The notes below the pieces were generated by a model that saw only the letters and a list, made by a program, of their open reading frames with translations, was not told where the DNA came from and did not search any database. Positions 1 through 11,104 of a stretch of 64,000 bases of DNA are shown here, piece after piece (position 1 is the stretch's first letter; the number at the start of each line of letters is the position of its first letter). The translations under genes were made by a program, and so were the position numbers. This stretch comes from Arbacia lixula (lineage: Eukaryota; Echinodermata; Echinoidea; Arbacioida; Arbaciidae), in contig OZ022584.1 of assembly GCA_963669155.1 (NCBI GenBank), positions 8,453,362-8,517,361 on the forward strand. The letters are read 5' to 3'.

Positions 1-1049
1 GTGTGGTCTGTGGACTCTGGAGGGTAAGAACGATCCAAACCATTTTCTTGAATTGTCTTCAGAAATTATGTGATTGTCTTTCTTCCGCTTCAGATATGCA
101 CAGTAAACATAATATTTTTCAACATATTGCCCATTCATACACAACATAACTTCACAAAAAACAGATAAATTCAACTTCAGAAGAGCTTTGGAGTCAAGAA
201 TAGATTTGCCATTGGAGCTTTTCATATGCACATGCATGTCCCACCTTTGTGTAGTAATATAAATGAAGAATATGTATGGAAAAACAGATGAAACCAGTGT
301 CGTCACCAGCTTTTTTCAGGGGGGAAGGGATGCTTTTTTTGGGAACCCCCCCCCCCCCCCCCAAAATATGACCAATTCCGAGGATAACAAGGATAACATG
401 AAGTAAACTTTAATATAAATGTTGTATGTTTGTATGTGTTCACATTTTCAATGCAGCTTCTTCATGTGTGAAGACTCTCATCCAAGTATGGAATGAAGGC
501 AACATTCTATCATATCAATGAATAGGTACTGGACTACCATTGGTTCCCAGGGGCTGAACACAGAAACTACGCACATAAGGTCTTGACCTTTTAAATAAAA
601 TCTGATACAATGTACATGTCAGGGGAACTTCCTCCCAAATTTGGAAGTTTATAGTTCACTTTATTTCCCCCACCCTTATCACTACGTGTATTCAGAAACC
701 AATGCCAGCAAACGGAAACAGTGCCAAGAGCCACAGTGACTCAATTGTTGAAAGTGGAATCCTGTGGAAAGTCTCGGCAGATGAAATACAGATTAAAAGT
801 ATGTTATCTACAAATCGAACTGTGCTCGTCTTGACTTGTCCTGGTATATGGCCTCAAATATTGAGTACCCCTATCAATTCAAGTTAAAGGTTAGGTGTAG
901 TACATGTAGTGGTAATCATGGCAAAACTGTTCACCTGTCATTACAGAGGCCCAGATTCCATCAAATTTCAATCATTTCATCACTTTGAAGATGATTTCTT
1001 CCTGGTATCATGAGATCACACATGACACATGGTGAGGGCAGAACACCAC
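1..1049. other. Gene-free start of window
   Basis: No exon can be supported here. A C-homopolymer lies near 346-362. The first bases end in a GGTAAGA-like donor that could close an exon of a gene lying upstream of the window, but there is too little sequence to judge. Confidence 0.4.
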
Positions 1050-1419
1050 TTCAAGGGTAAGTCCACCTGAACTCACATGCGAGGTGCTCTCCCGTATATT
1101 TGTGTACAATTTATTTTGAAAATGTCAATTTTCTCAAAAGGATGTACATCATTTTAATCGTGCATTTGATACACGTTTTTTACCTCTTTTAAAAAAAAAA
1201 ACAACCCCTTCATCAAAAACAGAAAAAGGGCAATTGATGTGAGCACACAACACGTGGGAGAGCACCTCGCATGTGATGTCACAAAATCAAAATTGTGAAG
1301 GATCAAAACTTTCTTATCCTGACCATAACGGATTTTCATCAAACCTTCACTTATAGGTTTCTTTCATATTTCTGCTCTTATTGAAACCAACTTAACTGAA
1401 AGGTGGACTATCCCTTTAA
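1050..1419. mobile_element. MITE family C, copy 1
   Basis: The element ends in AGGTGGACTATCCCTTTAA on the right and a diverged AAGGGTAAGTCCACCT on the left. Inside, a GCGAGGTGCTCTCCC block and its reverse complement face each other, so much of the copy is an imperfect palindrome. The same sequence recurs at about 6.1, 37.8 and 45.0 kb. The TTAA at the right end suggests a TTAA-targeting family (inference). Confidence 0.7.
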
Positions 1420-1917
1420 TTCTCCCTAATGCATATAGCTCTCTGAATCTGACCGTGTGTGGCGCTCTAATTTTTTCACCTTGAACTTCCGGTTCACGAA
1501 TATTCTATAGCCATCGTCTTGCTTCTGTCTTTTCATTCTTTCATTAGTCCATCCACAATCAATGTTGAGGTAGGCAAAAGCATCACCGTGAGTGATTGGT
1601 GTTATTTTTTTCAAGTCCTTCGTCCATGTGACAATCCTTTCATTTTAATATTACGAGGTTTACGAGGGTCGAAATTACAGATTCTGTGCGCCATTGCGGG
1701 AATTGAATACGTACCAAACTCTTACCGGAAGTAAACGTCCAAAGAGCAATCAATCAGATATCGGTATCGCGAGGTGATATCGCTCGATATCGGGTATATG
1801 CGATAGGGAGAATTGATGACTACCCCTTACCTTTAACCTGTTGCTCAATGGTCAATTTAAGATTTTCTGGCTTTATGAACCCTGGTCTAGTAGGGATGAT
1901 GACCATAGGGATGATGA

Positions 1918-2161
1918 TTAAAGACAGGGTGTCCCTTTTGGAGGTCATAAATTTTGTGAAAAACACAGAAAATGGATTGAGAGGGACAATACAATTATGA
2001 ATGTAGACTATGCTCGCTGCTGTTCAAACTTTAACAATAGCTTTTCACTTTTCCTGAAAATGTTTATCAAGCTATGACCGTGAGATTTCATACATGTTAG
2101 GGTAAACTGTAGATTCCTGCCGAGTTTCATGACTTTTGCAAATTGGACACCCTGTCTTTAA
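1918..2161. mobile_element. TTAA-flanked MITE, family D
   Basis: The ends are TTAAAGACAGGGTGTCC and its near-perfect reverse complement GGACACCCTGTCTTTAA, about 244 bp apart with no coding content. A TTAA target site is typical of the piggyBac and Kolobok superfamilies. A partial second copy lies at about 9.4 kb in NSMCE2 intron 1. Confidence 0.75.
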
Positions 2162-2374
2162 TTGTGCCCAATAAGGAATTATGAAGTTTATTCATAGCAT
2201 GTTGTGTGTCCGTGCAGGAGATCACAGGAGATCAATACACAATTACACAGGCTCAGGAAAGAAGGGGAAGCCCCATGACCCATCGTACAGGAGACAAGCA
2301 GGTTGACTTCGTTATGATGTGCGATTACTAACATTATAAAAGCTCCTTACTTGTCTACCATCTGTTTACATATA

Positions 2375-2598
2375 CACTACAGCTCAAAGAAATTGGCATC
2401 GGGTAAAGGAAAAGGGAAGAAAGGGAATGACCCTTGCATTTGAACCGTGGTATCTTTTGTCCAGTTCAGCATGAAACACGATGCTTTAGCCTAAAAAGCA
2501 TCATGTTTCATGCTGAACTGGACAAAATATACCGCGGTTCAGAACTACGATTCTTTCCCTTTCCCTTCACTCGATGCCAATTCCTTTGAGCTGTAGTG
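2375..2598. mobile_element. Fold-back MITE, family E, copy 1
   Basis: Almost the whole 224 bp is one inverted repeat. The arms begin CACTACAGCTCAAAG and each runs about 100 bp, meeting in a short loop around 2485-2495. It is flanked by TA on both sides, as for Tc1/mariner-type insertion. A second, shorter copy lies at 5719-5916. Confidence 0.8.
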
Positions 2599-3379
2599 TA
2601 TACATCATAAATACTACAACACATCATCAATACTACTTTAGTACGATATCCACTGCCTTACTACATACACAGTGCTGTAATGATATCCAGCGTGTTAATG
2701 TTATCAGTGTATAGCTGGTACCCGATAGGATTGAGAACATGTTTGTTGGCTCTAGACAGGCTACAGACCATCACATCATCCTATACACACCGAAAGGCAC
2801 TGCCCTGGTAAGTTTCCACAGAGAGGATACAAATATTCCATCACTTGATAACCTGCCTCCCTGGTAAGCATTGCAAGCATGCATCAGCGCACAGTGTTTA
2901 TTCCACATGAATGCAGATGTCTGTTATCTGTACTAGTTTGGCCTGAAGCACTACAGAGCACTCACGAAGTCAAGGTGCATGGGTAATGCAACATCTGCTC
3001 TAGTCTAAGTTTGGATATGCACCGTGAACATGCAAGATTGAGCAACCAACAAATTTGCTAGATTTTACCTGAAAATACTAGCAAATGTTTTCTGAAATCA
3101 CATGACATTGATTACCGCCACATAAAATCACTTTCATATATGGATAGCATGAAATGTGGCCCTAATTTCAGCCTAAATGCAGGCTTTTGCCCGACGTTAG
3201 CAATGTCTGTTTGGGAATACCTGTGACACAGAATGCCTCATCTGTCCAGCTTCCAATGGGAGCCCCTTAGCTACGGGTAGTTCCTCAAGAGCAGATAGAA
3301 TCTCTGTGCTGATTCCCCTGTTTGCCCAGCCTTCAATGCAAACCCCAGGGCTAGCTAGCTACCCAGGTGCAGCGCCTCA
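2599..3379. other. Downstream flank of NSMCE2
   Basis: No second gene is visible. Read on the minus strand, an AATAAA lies near 2896-2901, about 480 bases past the NSMCE2 stop codon, and could be its polyadenylation signal. This is a motif match only. Confidence 0.35.
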
Positions 3380-6300
3380 TCACTGGTTCACGCTGTCAGC
3401 CTGTCGACGCCTGTTGGCCTTCTTCTGCCTCTCCAAGAGCTTCTTGAAGTCCAGATCGAGCTCCAGATGGTCTGCATGGATCACGGAGACGCAGCCAGGC
3501 AGAGGACACCTGCACATATAGGTGAAGAAGCAAGGGAACAGGTGGAATTCACTAACTTTATCCTGTTATCAGAGCTACCAACATTGAAATCAGGAAGATT
3601 TGGAGAAGTTTCATTAGAAATCAGGGATATGTCTATCAAATGCATACAACTTACTGACAATAATCTATTAATAACCAGGGAGATTGGGTGATGTGATGTG
3701 ATATCCAATGCAGTATTTTTGGTCTACTTACAAGGAATCTCCTGCAAAATCAGGGAGACTTGGCAGCTCTACTGTATACATGATCACCGAATCAATTACT
3801 AATACATACATCTAGCTTTAGTACTGCTTGAAAAACCAATGTCCCACCTCTCATACAAGATGTGTTACAGAATGTGTCATGTACTTTCTTTTCAGTAATC
3901 CTGTACCAGATAGAAATTAGAAAATGTCCCTACTTTCTCATTATTTGTACCGGCATCTTCTGAAACTGATCATGAGTTAGAACTCTGCCAGGCTAGCGAT
4001 TTGGCAGTGAAACGCAGCGCGGCTCGAGTGATGAGGCCACGCTTACCTGATCTTCTTTCTCTTCTTCAACAGCTCCTCCATAGCCTTTTTCTCATAGTGG
4101 TGACCGCACAGCGTGTTCTTGATTGGGATGGTCATCTCCTGCTGAGTGAATGGACATCGCGTCCCCACCTCGGTCTGTGTCATCACCAGCTCCTCCTCCC
4201 CCAGTGATTGGTCGGCTATGGACGAAGGCCCCGCCCCCTCCTCTTCTTCCTCCTCACCTGCAACAGTTTGATTATTTTATTAGCATCATCATCAGTGACA
4301 AGAACTCAATAAGAATACATCAAGAATACATAAAAAGTGTTATCAAGAACATATCAAGAGCAAAGAAAGATTTCTATTGACGATTAGATTACATGGTTAC
4401 ATGAATACTTATCACACATGTCACAAATAACATGAACAAGCTGTCAGAGATGATTTACAACTAATGGTAATATTGAGTCAGGTATAGCACATGTGCTAGT
4501 CGGGCGTGAGTTGAAGAAAATGAGAATATCAATCTTGACTAATGACAGTCAGTCTGCTTGAAATGTCGAGCAAGAACTTTGTTCACTTTTCCTCCACACA
4601 AACAAAAGGTATTTGTTCCTACAAGTTTGCACGATTACTCTTACTTTTTTGTGATATTCCTTTTAACTAAACACTACTCAAATGATGTATTATGTAATAT
4701 TCTTCTGTTTTTTCTGCTCCACAGCAAGAAGTACATTTTAATTTTGAATGTTAAATTCACCACATAGACCACATGTGCTTCTAATATTCATGAATAAACT
4801 GGTCCATTTTCAAAGAGTAAAACTTTACACATTCATTACATATTAATAATGACCTATTATCATTTTATTATTTTTTTTTTTACCTTCTTGTAATTCTTGT
4901 AGTCTCTCATGAAATTCCATAATCTTTGCATGATCTTGTAGTTCCTGGTCGGTGTTACTGCTGGCAATTTCTTGGTAGCTGGCATCTAAAAGCTCTTTGC
5001 AGTTCATTGTACAGGATTCTGTCTCTTTCATCTGAAAAGTAACCAGTCAAGAAATGAATCATGGATAAATCAATTGTGGATGGGTATTGAAACAGTGGTT
5101 TGTGGCATCCTAATTTCTTAAGTTGTTTGTAACTGACCAAAGTATGCTCTACACAACAGTGGAAAAAATCACAAGAATCCATGGCAATTTCGCCCTTGTA
5201 ATGCAATCAAGAGCCCCAGTAAAAATAAGTGACAAATATCTAAAAATCTAATTTTCTGCAGAATCCTGCTACCCTGTAAGGTTGACTATAGTATTGCCTG
5301 TATCATTCTTGTCCAGACGTGTGCACCATGAGCATGTACGTAATAATGAATAATTCTGCTTGAACAAAGTGCCAAAATGATTTACAGCAGTCTCCAAAAC
5401 CTCCTGTACATGATTAAGAGGCAACTACATGTAATCTACGTATATGTTTCAGGGTGGTCCCCAATTTACAAAATGTGTAAGGCATGCATCGGGTCCTGAA
5501 AGTAATTTTAAGCTGTAGCTGCATTAATTTTCTGTGTACCATCTACATGTACATATATTAAAACAATGTAAGTCTTCATTATTTTTGCTTCCTTTAAGTA
5601 TGAGCCACACATTTCATAGTTAATGTCCAGCACAGATATTTGAAAAAAAAAGAGACATCCTGATCTTTTGAGCTACACGTAAAAGAATTTCTGCTGGTAT
5701 GACACACTCAGTGGTATACACTACAGCTCAAAGGAATTGGCATAGAGAAAGGAAAAGGGAAGAAAGGGAATGAACCACAGTTTTAAACCGTGGTATATTT
5801 TGCCCAGTTCAGCATGAAACATGCTGCTTTTTAGGAATATACCGTGGTTTACAACTGCGGCTCCTTCCCTTTCGTCCCCTTCCCTTTCCCTATGCCAATT
5901 CCTTAGAGCTGGAGTGTATCTGCTGGACAAAGGCCATTTGATATTGCTGTAATGTTGCACATTTATGTGTGTAGTGTTTTGGAATCCCATGCTCACCTGA
6001 GACGCGACCGAAGCAGCCGCTGCCGTAAACTGACGCAGCGTCCGTTCCATGTCAGCGTACTGTAGCAGTACCTTCTCCATGGCTGCTACGTTCTCGGCAT
6101 CAAAGGAACCTGCCAACCACAGTGAATAACTATTTAAAGGAATAGTTCACCCTGAAATTATTTTTGTTTCAATAGTAGGAGACACATGAAACAAAGGTAT
6201 TAGTGAAGGTTTGATGAAAATCGGTCAAAAGATAAGAAAGTTATTTGATCTAAAAGTTTTGATTTTGTGACGTCACATGCGAGATGCTCTCCCATATGTT

Positions 6301-9300
6301 GCGTAAGTTACTTTTTCCATATATTGCCTTTTTCTGTTCTCTGATGAAGGAATGCATTCTTTTAATAGTGATACATGTACAGTTGTCCTCAAAATTATTC
6401 ATACCCCATTGAAAATAACAGTCTTTGTTAGATTCTTCCTTTGTAAAAGCTTTTATGTTGGTACTTCCTGTGTATCTTTTGTCTACTTGTTGCTATGCAC
6501 AAATCCACATATGAGTTGGCTAAACTTCATTTGCATAATAATAGTTAAGTCCAAAAGTTATTTTTCCCTCATGTTCAGAATTATTCATACCCCTGACAAT
6601 ACCTCAACAAAAATGTTCTTTCTTCATAGTATCCATTGTTTTCCTTTCCTGAGAATGTGTTAATCTTTGTCCTATAGTTATTTCAAGATGTTCCAATGGA
6701 TTAAATACCTTTTTTGTTGACCAAATGTTAAACTATTGTCAAACACATAGCATCTTTCCATAAGACTTTAAATAGAGGAAACGTGTTCTGGTCATTCTCA
6801 GTTTCTGATCATCATGGCCAAGAAGAAGGAGCTCAGTGAGGACCTACGGCAACGTCTTGTGCGTGCCCACATTGAAGGAAAGGGTTATAAGGCCATTTCG
6901 AAGCAATATGATGTCCCTGTGGCAACCGTGCAGAGCATTATCAACAAGCACAAGAAGTTCAATACTGTTAAAAACCTCTGTGGGCGTGGTAGGAAGAGAA
7001 AGGTGTCCCCCAAACTTGCCAGGAAAATCTGCCGAGAGGTCAACAACAACCCCCGGACCACAACCAAGGCCCTACTTCGAACGCTTGACCAGGCAGGGAC
7101 GAAGGTGTCACGGTCCACTATTGAGCGAGTCTTGCACAGAGGAGGTCTCCATGGACGTAGGCCTCGGAAAACCCCGCTGCTCAGGAAGAAGCATCTGGAG
7201 GCTCGCCTAGCCTTTGCTAAAGGTCATCTAAAGCAAGATTCCAGCTTTTGGTCAACCATCCTGTGGTCTGATGAGACAAAGTTGGAGTTATTTGGCCATA
7301 TGGATGTTGAATACGTCTGGAGGAAAAAAGGAGAAGCATACACTCCAAAGAACACTGTGCCCACCGTCAAGCATGGTGGTGGAAACATAATGCTATGGGG
7401 ATGCTTTTTTTTTTTTTTTTTTTTCCAAATAATGATACCTGTGAAGTTTAGGTTTTTCTTTTAAATATATTTAAAATCAATGGTCACATTAACACTCAGT
7501 CATTATGTTTGTTAGATACAACCATACCTCATTCTTATACTGTATTCCTGTTTCACGATTGTTTACATTGGAAGAAATTAGATTATGTTAAAACTTGTAC
7601 GTAAACATAATCCATGTATGCCTACCAGTTTCCATTGATAATTGTTTTTCTATGTGTCATTGTCCAATGCAAAACGGATGATTATTGCTACAAATATATG
7701 AAATACAGTATCTTGTGCCAAAAAGGTGATAATTCACCTGCCTACCAGTATTTGAACTGATTAATTTGATGTATGCTTAAAACAGTGTTGTTGTTTACTG
7801 CATAAGTGGATATAATTTTTTTTTGTTAAAAAAACCCCGACAACAACCAAACATATAATTATGTTCTGAGTTACAATCTGTGCCGAAAGGTAAGAATAAT
7901 TGTGCGTACCAGTTAATTTCTTTTTTCTTTCAAGTGATGCATATATAATCAACTGTGCTATTGTTCACTGCAAAAATTGATAAAATATTTTGTTTGTTAA
8001 AAACATGTGTGGTTAATATCCTGGACGAAATGAGACAAGTACATGTGCTTACCAGTTTTACCAGTTTTGCAAGTGATGTAATGTGAGATGTGTTTTCAAC
8101 TGTTCAAATCGCTCACTGCAAAAACAAATAACTTTTTAATTTTATAAACAAAATCACCTCACATATTTATATGCATACTTGGTTACAAGTCGAAGAGAAA
8201 TGATACATGTGCTTTCCAGTATTACAGGAGTGTGACTACTTGGAATACCTTTTCAACTGTTATTGTCCATCGATAAAATGCAAATTCCTAAATGGCGTTT
8301 ATTTCTCATTGAACTATACATGTTATTTGCTTGTATGTATGTAAACCATGTTTGTGTTACATGTCAAAGCAGGGCCCCCTGGTAGAACAGTGTTCAACCA
8401 CTGAAGGGGCTACCCTGGGTAGACAATACCAATAAAATAAAATAAAAATAAAATATGCTTCTCTTCCAGTGGCACAGGCAACCTCGTCAAGGTCCAAGGA
8501 ATCATGAGAAAGGAGGATTACATCACGATCCTTGATGAAAACGTGAAGGAATCCGCTGAGAAACTCCAGCTTGGCCCTAATTGGAAGTACCAGCAGGACA
8601 ATGATCCAAAACATACCGCCAAGGAAGTGAAGAAATGGTTCAAGGACAATGATGTCAACATCCTCGAATGGCCAAGTCAGAGTCCTGACCTGAATCCAAT
8701 TGAGAACTTGTGGCGAGACTTGAAGACCAGAGTGTTGGCTAGGAAACCGACCAACCTGTCCCAGCTTGAGGCTTTTGCCAAGGAAGAGTGGGCCAACATC
8801 CCCCAGAAGACATGCAGGAAGCTTGTGGACACGTACAAGAACCGTCTAGAAGCAGTCATAAGAAACAAAGGCTATGCTATTGACTATTAAAGAAAGACAT
8901 TGGACTCAGTAAACCTAGGGTATGAATAATTTTGAACATTGCATTTTTTGAAAATCCATGAATAAAATACCCCTGAAATGATGAATTTCTTGAATTGTGT
9001 ATTGTTGTTATTCTTTCACATGTTGGTCACATATAACTGATATACAAACTTGACAAAAAAAATCATAAAAATTAACAAGGGTATGAATAATTTTGAGGAC
9101 AACTGTATATGTGTGTAAAACATGTGTCTAATGATCAAACGCACAGGTGAAATGATACATATCCTTCTGAGAAAATTGACATTTTCCAAAAAAATTGTAC
9201 ACAACATATGGGAGAGCACCTCGCACGCGATATCATAAAATCCAAACAATAAATGGAAATAACTTTCTCTTCCTAATACGTTTTATTGTAGCTTGCAATG

Positions 9301-9656
9301 GATTAAGGAATGATTGATTTCATAATCATAGTCCATGACATGTCAAAGATTTAACGTCAATATTCATAGTGTTGCGTATCATTTCAAGCATTCCGCAGAA
9401 TCTATGAGATTTCACACACATGATCCTTAGCATAGAAATTAGACTGCTGCTTCCTGCCGAGTTTCTTGACTTGTGCAAAAATGGTTCACCTTGTTTTAAA
9501 GTCCCACATTTCATCATGTCATTACCATCCTCACGACTCACCTTCGCATTCCGCCAAGTTAGCGACCAAACCGAGAACGTCATCCATCCCATGGGTTATG
9601 TGATCTTTCACCTTCCCCAGGTTGCGCACAGCACCGTCCACGATCGGCATAGCCAT
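3380..9656 (-). CDS. NSMCE2: NSMCE2 / MMS21 E3 SUMO-protein ligase
   Basis: Five coding exons join in frame: 9656-9542, 6109-5997, 5031-4884, 4257-4047 and 3509-3380, giving 238 residues (human NSMCE2 has 247). All introns are GT-AG. Residues 1-125 are helical and should form the SMC5-binding half. Residues 127-148 are acidic. Residues 160-202 form the SP-RING, with RCPFTQQEM followed by the zinc ligands Cys176, His178, Cys197 and Cys202 (CGHHYE and CPLPGC). The tail is basic. In known homologues this subunit of the nuclear SMC5/6 complex transfers SUMO during DNA repair. The start was chosen because ATGGCTATG opens exon 1, while a TTTTACAG just upstream could end a 5' UTR intron. All catalytic-fold residues are present, so the gene looks functional. 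Intron 1 has been enlarged by nested transposons. Identity rests on the SP-RING spacing and total length; the N-terminal half is less diagnostic. Confidence 0.9.
5719..5916. mobile_element. Fold-back MITE, family E, copy 2
   Basis: It has the same TA-flanked ends as the copy at 2375-2598 (CACTACAGCTCAAAGGAATT and its inverse) and the same purine-rich arm GGAAAAGGGAAGAAAGGGAA. The loop-proximal part of one arm is missing. It sits in NSMCE2 intron 2, close to exon 2. Confidence 0.8.
6814..8890 (+). pseudogene. Tc1 transposase, interrupted by a retroposon
   Basis: The gene is in two parts, 6814-7406 and 8461-8890. Together they are 1023 bases, or 340 residues plus stop, the usual Tc1 length. 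The first part has a paired helix-turn-helix (from MAKKKELSEDLRQRLVRAHI), a GRGRKRK basic hook between the two halves, and the first catalytic Asp in WSDET. The second part has QQDNDPKHT and NPIENLW, with 34 residues between Asp and Glu, so it is a DD34E enzyme. I see no stop or frameshift other than the insertion, which leaves a repeated ATGCTT on both sides. As it stands, translation would run from GCF into a poly-T-encoded Phe run and stop at 7464. Apart from the insertion the copy looks young. Confidence 0.9.
7407..8454 (+). mobile_element. Non-coding retroposon inserted in the Tc1 transposase
   Basis: About 1.05 kb is bounded by a 6-bp direct repeat ATGCTT (7401-7406 and 8455-8460). It begins with an 18-T run and ends with an AATAAAATAAAATAAAAA-type tail, as SINE/LINE retroposons do. 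There is no long ORF. A CCAGT-containing motif followed by a CACTGCAAAA-like block recurs at about 7624, 7743, 7906, 8050 and 8213, so the body is about five degenerate tandem units of 120-165 bp. A GC-rich partly palindromic segment (GCCCCCTGGT to ACCACTGAAGGGGC) precedes the tail. The family is not recognised. Confidence 0.7.
9395..9502. mobile_element. MITE family D, partial copy
   Basis: This stretch matches the right half of the 1918-2161 element (TGAGATTTCA, then CCTGCCGAGTTTCTTGACTT, then a decayed end CACCTTGTTTTAAAG). The left half is missing. It sits within NSMCE2 intron 1, next to exon 1. Confidence 0.55.
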
Positions 9657-9779
9657 TTTGTTGTATTAATAACGTTTTCACGTCGGTCTAATCAAGATAA
9701 ACTGTAAAATAGAGTGAAATGCACTGTCACTGACTGTGCATAGATTCTACACAACATGTAGGCTATATGCAACTCATAT

Positions 9780-10030
9780 TCTGCGCTTGCTTGCGCGCGG
9801 TATATCGGTACGGTATGATTGACTGGCCTGGCTAGCTCTTATCGGAGGCCGCGCTCAGCCGCCGGAACGGCATAGCGTACAGTACAAGTTTCGCTCGATA
9901 ACTTTGAAGCTGAAGTCAAATATGGCGCGGTGCGGGCGGCCGAGCGCGCGTCCGTGCGTACGTACGTAAGGTCGTAGCGCGCGATATGGCTAGGCGAGCG
10001 CTCGCTTATCGCGCTGTGATTTTTTATCCT
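9780..10030 (-). promoter_or_regulatory. CpG-rich probable NSMCE2 promoter
   Basis: A GC- and CpG-rich block stands out against AT-rich flanks, with many GCGCG, CGTACG and CCGCC runs immediately upstream of NSMCE2 exon 1. A splice-acceptor-like TTTTACAG between the block and the ATG suggests an untranslated first exon here. No TATA box is obvious. The promoter role is inferred from position and composition. Confidence 0.5.
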
Positions 10031-10238
10031 TCGATACAGAAATGTCGAACGGGCTATACACATTTGACATAAATTCATTTTTTTTTCTGAAAATGAATAG
10101 GCCTACTACATGTAGCTTTTACTAGTAACTCACGAGTGACAACTCGAATTGGATTGGCTAATTTCGATTTTATAATGAACAAATTTCAGTTTGATTCTGG
10201 GTTGTGTCCAATATTTCCATAACGCCTGCCATGACGCG

Positions 10239-10246
<8 letters not shown>

Positions 10247-10287
<41 letters not shown>

Positions 10288-10310
10288 GGAGGGTGTCGTG
10301 TGGGGGGGGG
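10247..10310. repeat. GT repeat plus poly-G tract
   Basis: A (GT)n run passes directly into G homopolymers of about 19 and 10 bases, separated by a short GT-containing spacer. Length variation and assembly error are likely here. Confidence 0.9.
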
Positions 10311-10429
10311 GCATGCAATATATAATTAATGAACAATGCATCTTAAGGGATATACTTGGAACAGGATAATTTTGTTAAGGTCCCAGATATACGGTAGGCA
10401 CCCCTCTTCCCAGTTCAGACACAAGTACA

Positions 10430-10925
10430 GCAGTGGATCATAACATCCCCCTCTAAGCAAAATAGCAAAAAAATTTATCGAAGAAGTTTTGGGCAAAATA
10501 ATTTGGCCGGATCGTTCCTTAGGCCTAACTAATTTACCAACTTCTGTGTGAAAATCACATTAATCCAATTAGTCATGCATGAGTGGGTAAATTTTGAAGG
10601 AAACTATGTCACTTTTCAAAACTCACAAGGGTAATTGTTTATGCCGTTTTAACAATACATTTGGTCATTTATGGTGCGATTTGTAAAGTGTTTTCACTCA
10701 ACCATGACACGAAGATGACTTCTTATGTTTACATAACAGGTCTTGTTACATATGTTTGTCAAAATATCCAGTTTTATTTTTTCACCAAAATAATGTGGGG
10801 TTTTTTTCAGTTTCAAACTCAAGAGGGATGAGAATTAGTTAAACTGTGCTCACTCAACCAGAACAATGGGTTAAGGAACAATCCTGCCAAATCATTTTGC
10901 CAGAAACCTCTTCGAAGACTAGCTT
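10430..10925. mobile_element. Interspersed inverted-repeat element, family F, copy 1
   Basis: Near the two ends, about 50-bp segments at 10470-10525 and 10868-10922 are imperfect reverse complements (TTTTGGGCAAAATAATTTGG versus CCAAATCATTTTGCCAGAAA). The interior, including GTGTGAAAATCACATTAATC, GTAATTGTTTATGCCGTTTT and GACTTCTTATGTT, recurs at 28.3-28.6 kb. No ORF. Superfamily unknown. Confidence 0.6.
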
Positions 10926-11037
10926 TTTTTGTGTGTGTGTGTTTAGACAATTCAGATGTTTGATTCCGCCTACGTTAGTTGTATTTTTATAATACTCATC
11001 TCATCTCGGCTCGTTATTTATAATTTAGCCCCCACCT

Positions 11038-11040
<3 letters not shown>

Positions 11041-11084
<44 letters not shown>

Positions 11085-11104
11085 GTGTCTCTCTGTCCCT
11101 TTCT
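11041..11104. repeat. (TC)n microsatellite
   Basis: About 40 bases of pure TC dinucleotide repeat followed by a degenerate pyrimidine-rich stretch. Confidence 0.95.

Larger units (their letters stand above)
6380..9105 (+). mobile_element. Tc1-family DNA transposon
   Basis: The terminal inverted repeats begin CAGTTGTCCTCAAAATTATT, match over about 27 bp, and are flanked by TA on both sides. Inner repeats of the same core (ATTATTCATACCC) lie at 6575-6593 and inverted at 8918-8937, giving ends of about 190-215 bp with two binding-site-like repeats each: the IR/DR layout known from Sleeping Beauty-type Tc1 elements. The element carries one transposase gene interrupted by a retroposon at 7407-8454. 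Confidence 0.93.
6134..9280. mobile_element. MITE family C, copy 2, split by a Tc1 element
   Basis: The left part (6134-6379) starts TTAAAGGAATAGTTCACCC and matches the copies at 37.8 and 45.0 kb. The right part resumes after 9105 with the inverse block GGGAGAGCACCTCGC. A Tc1 transposon sits between the two parts, so the MITE is the older insertion. The right terminal repeat is not clearly visible. Confidence 0.7.

Noticed and set aside
702-887. Short plus-strand ORF near the start of the window
   Set aside because: No known motif, and the ORF has the length expected by chance in this composition.
5721-6116. 131-codon minus-strand ORF overlapping NSMCE2 exon 2
   Set aside because: Only its first 38 or so codons (6109-5997) are exon. 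The rest is intron read-through into a fold-back MITE.
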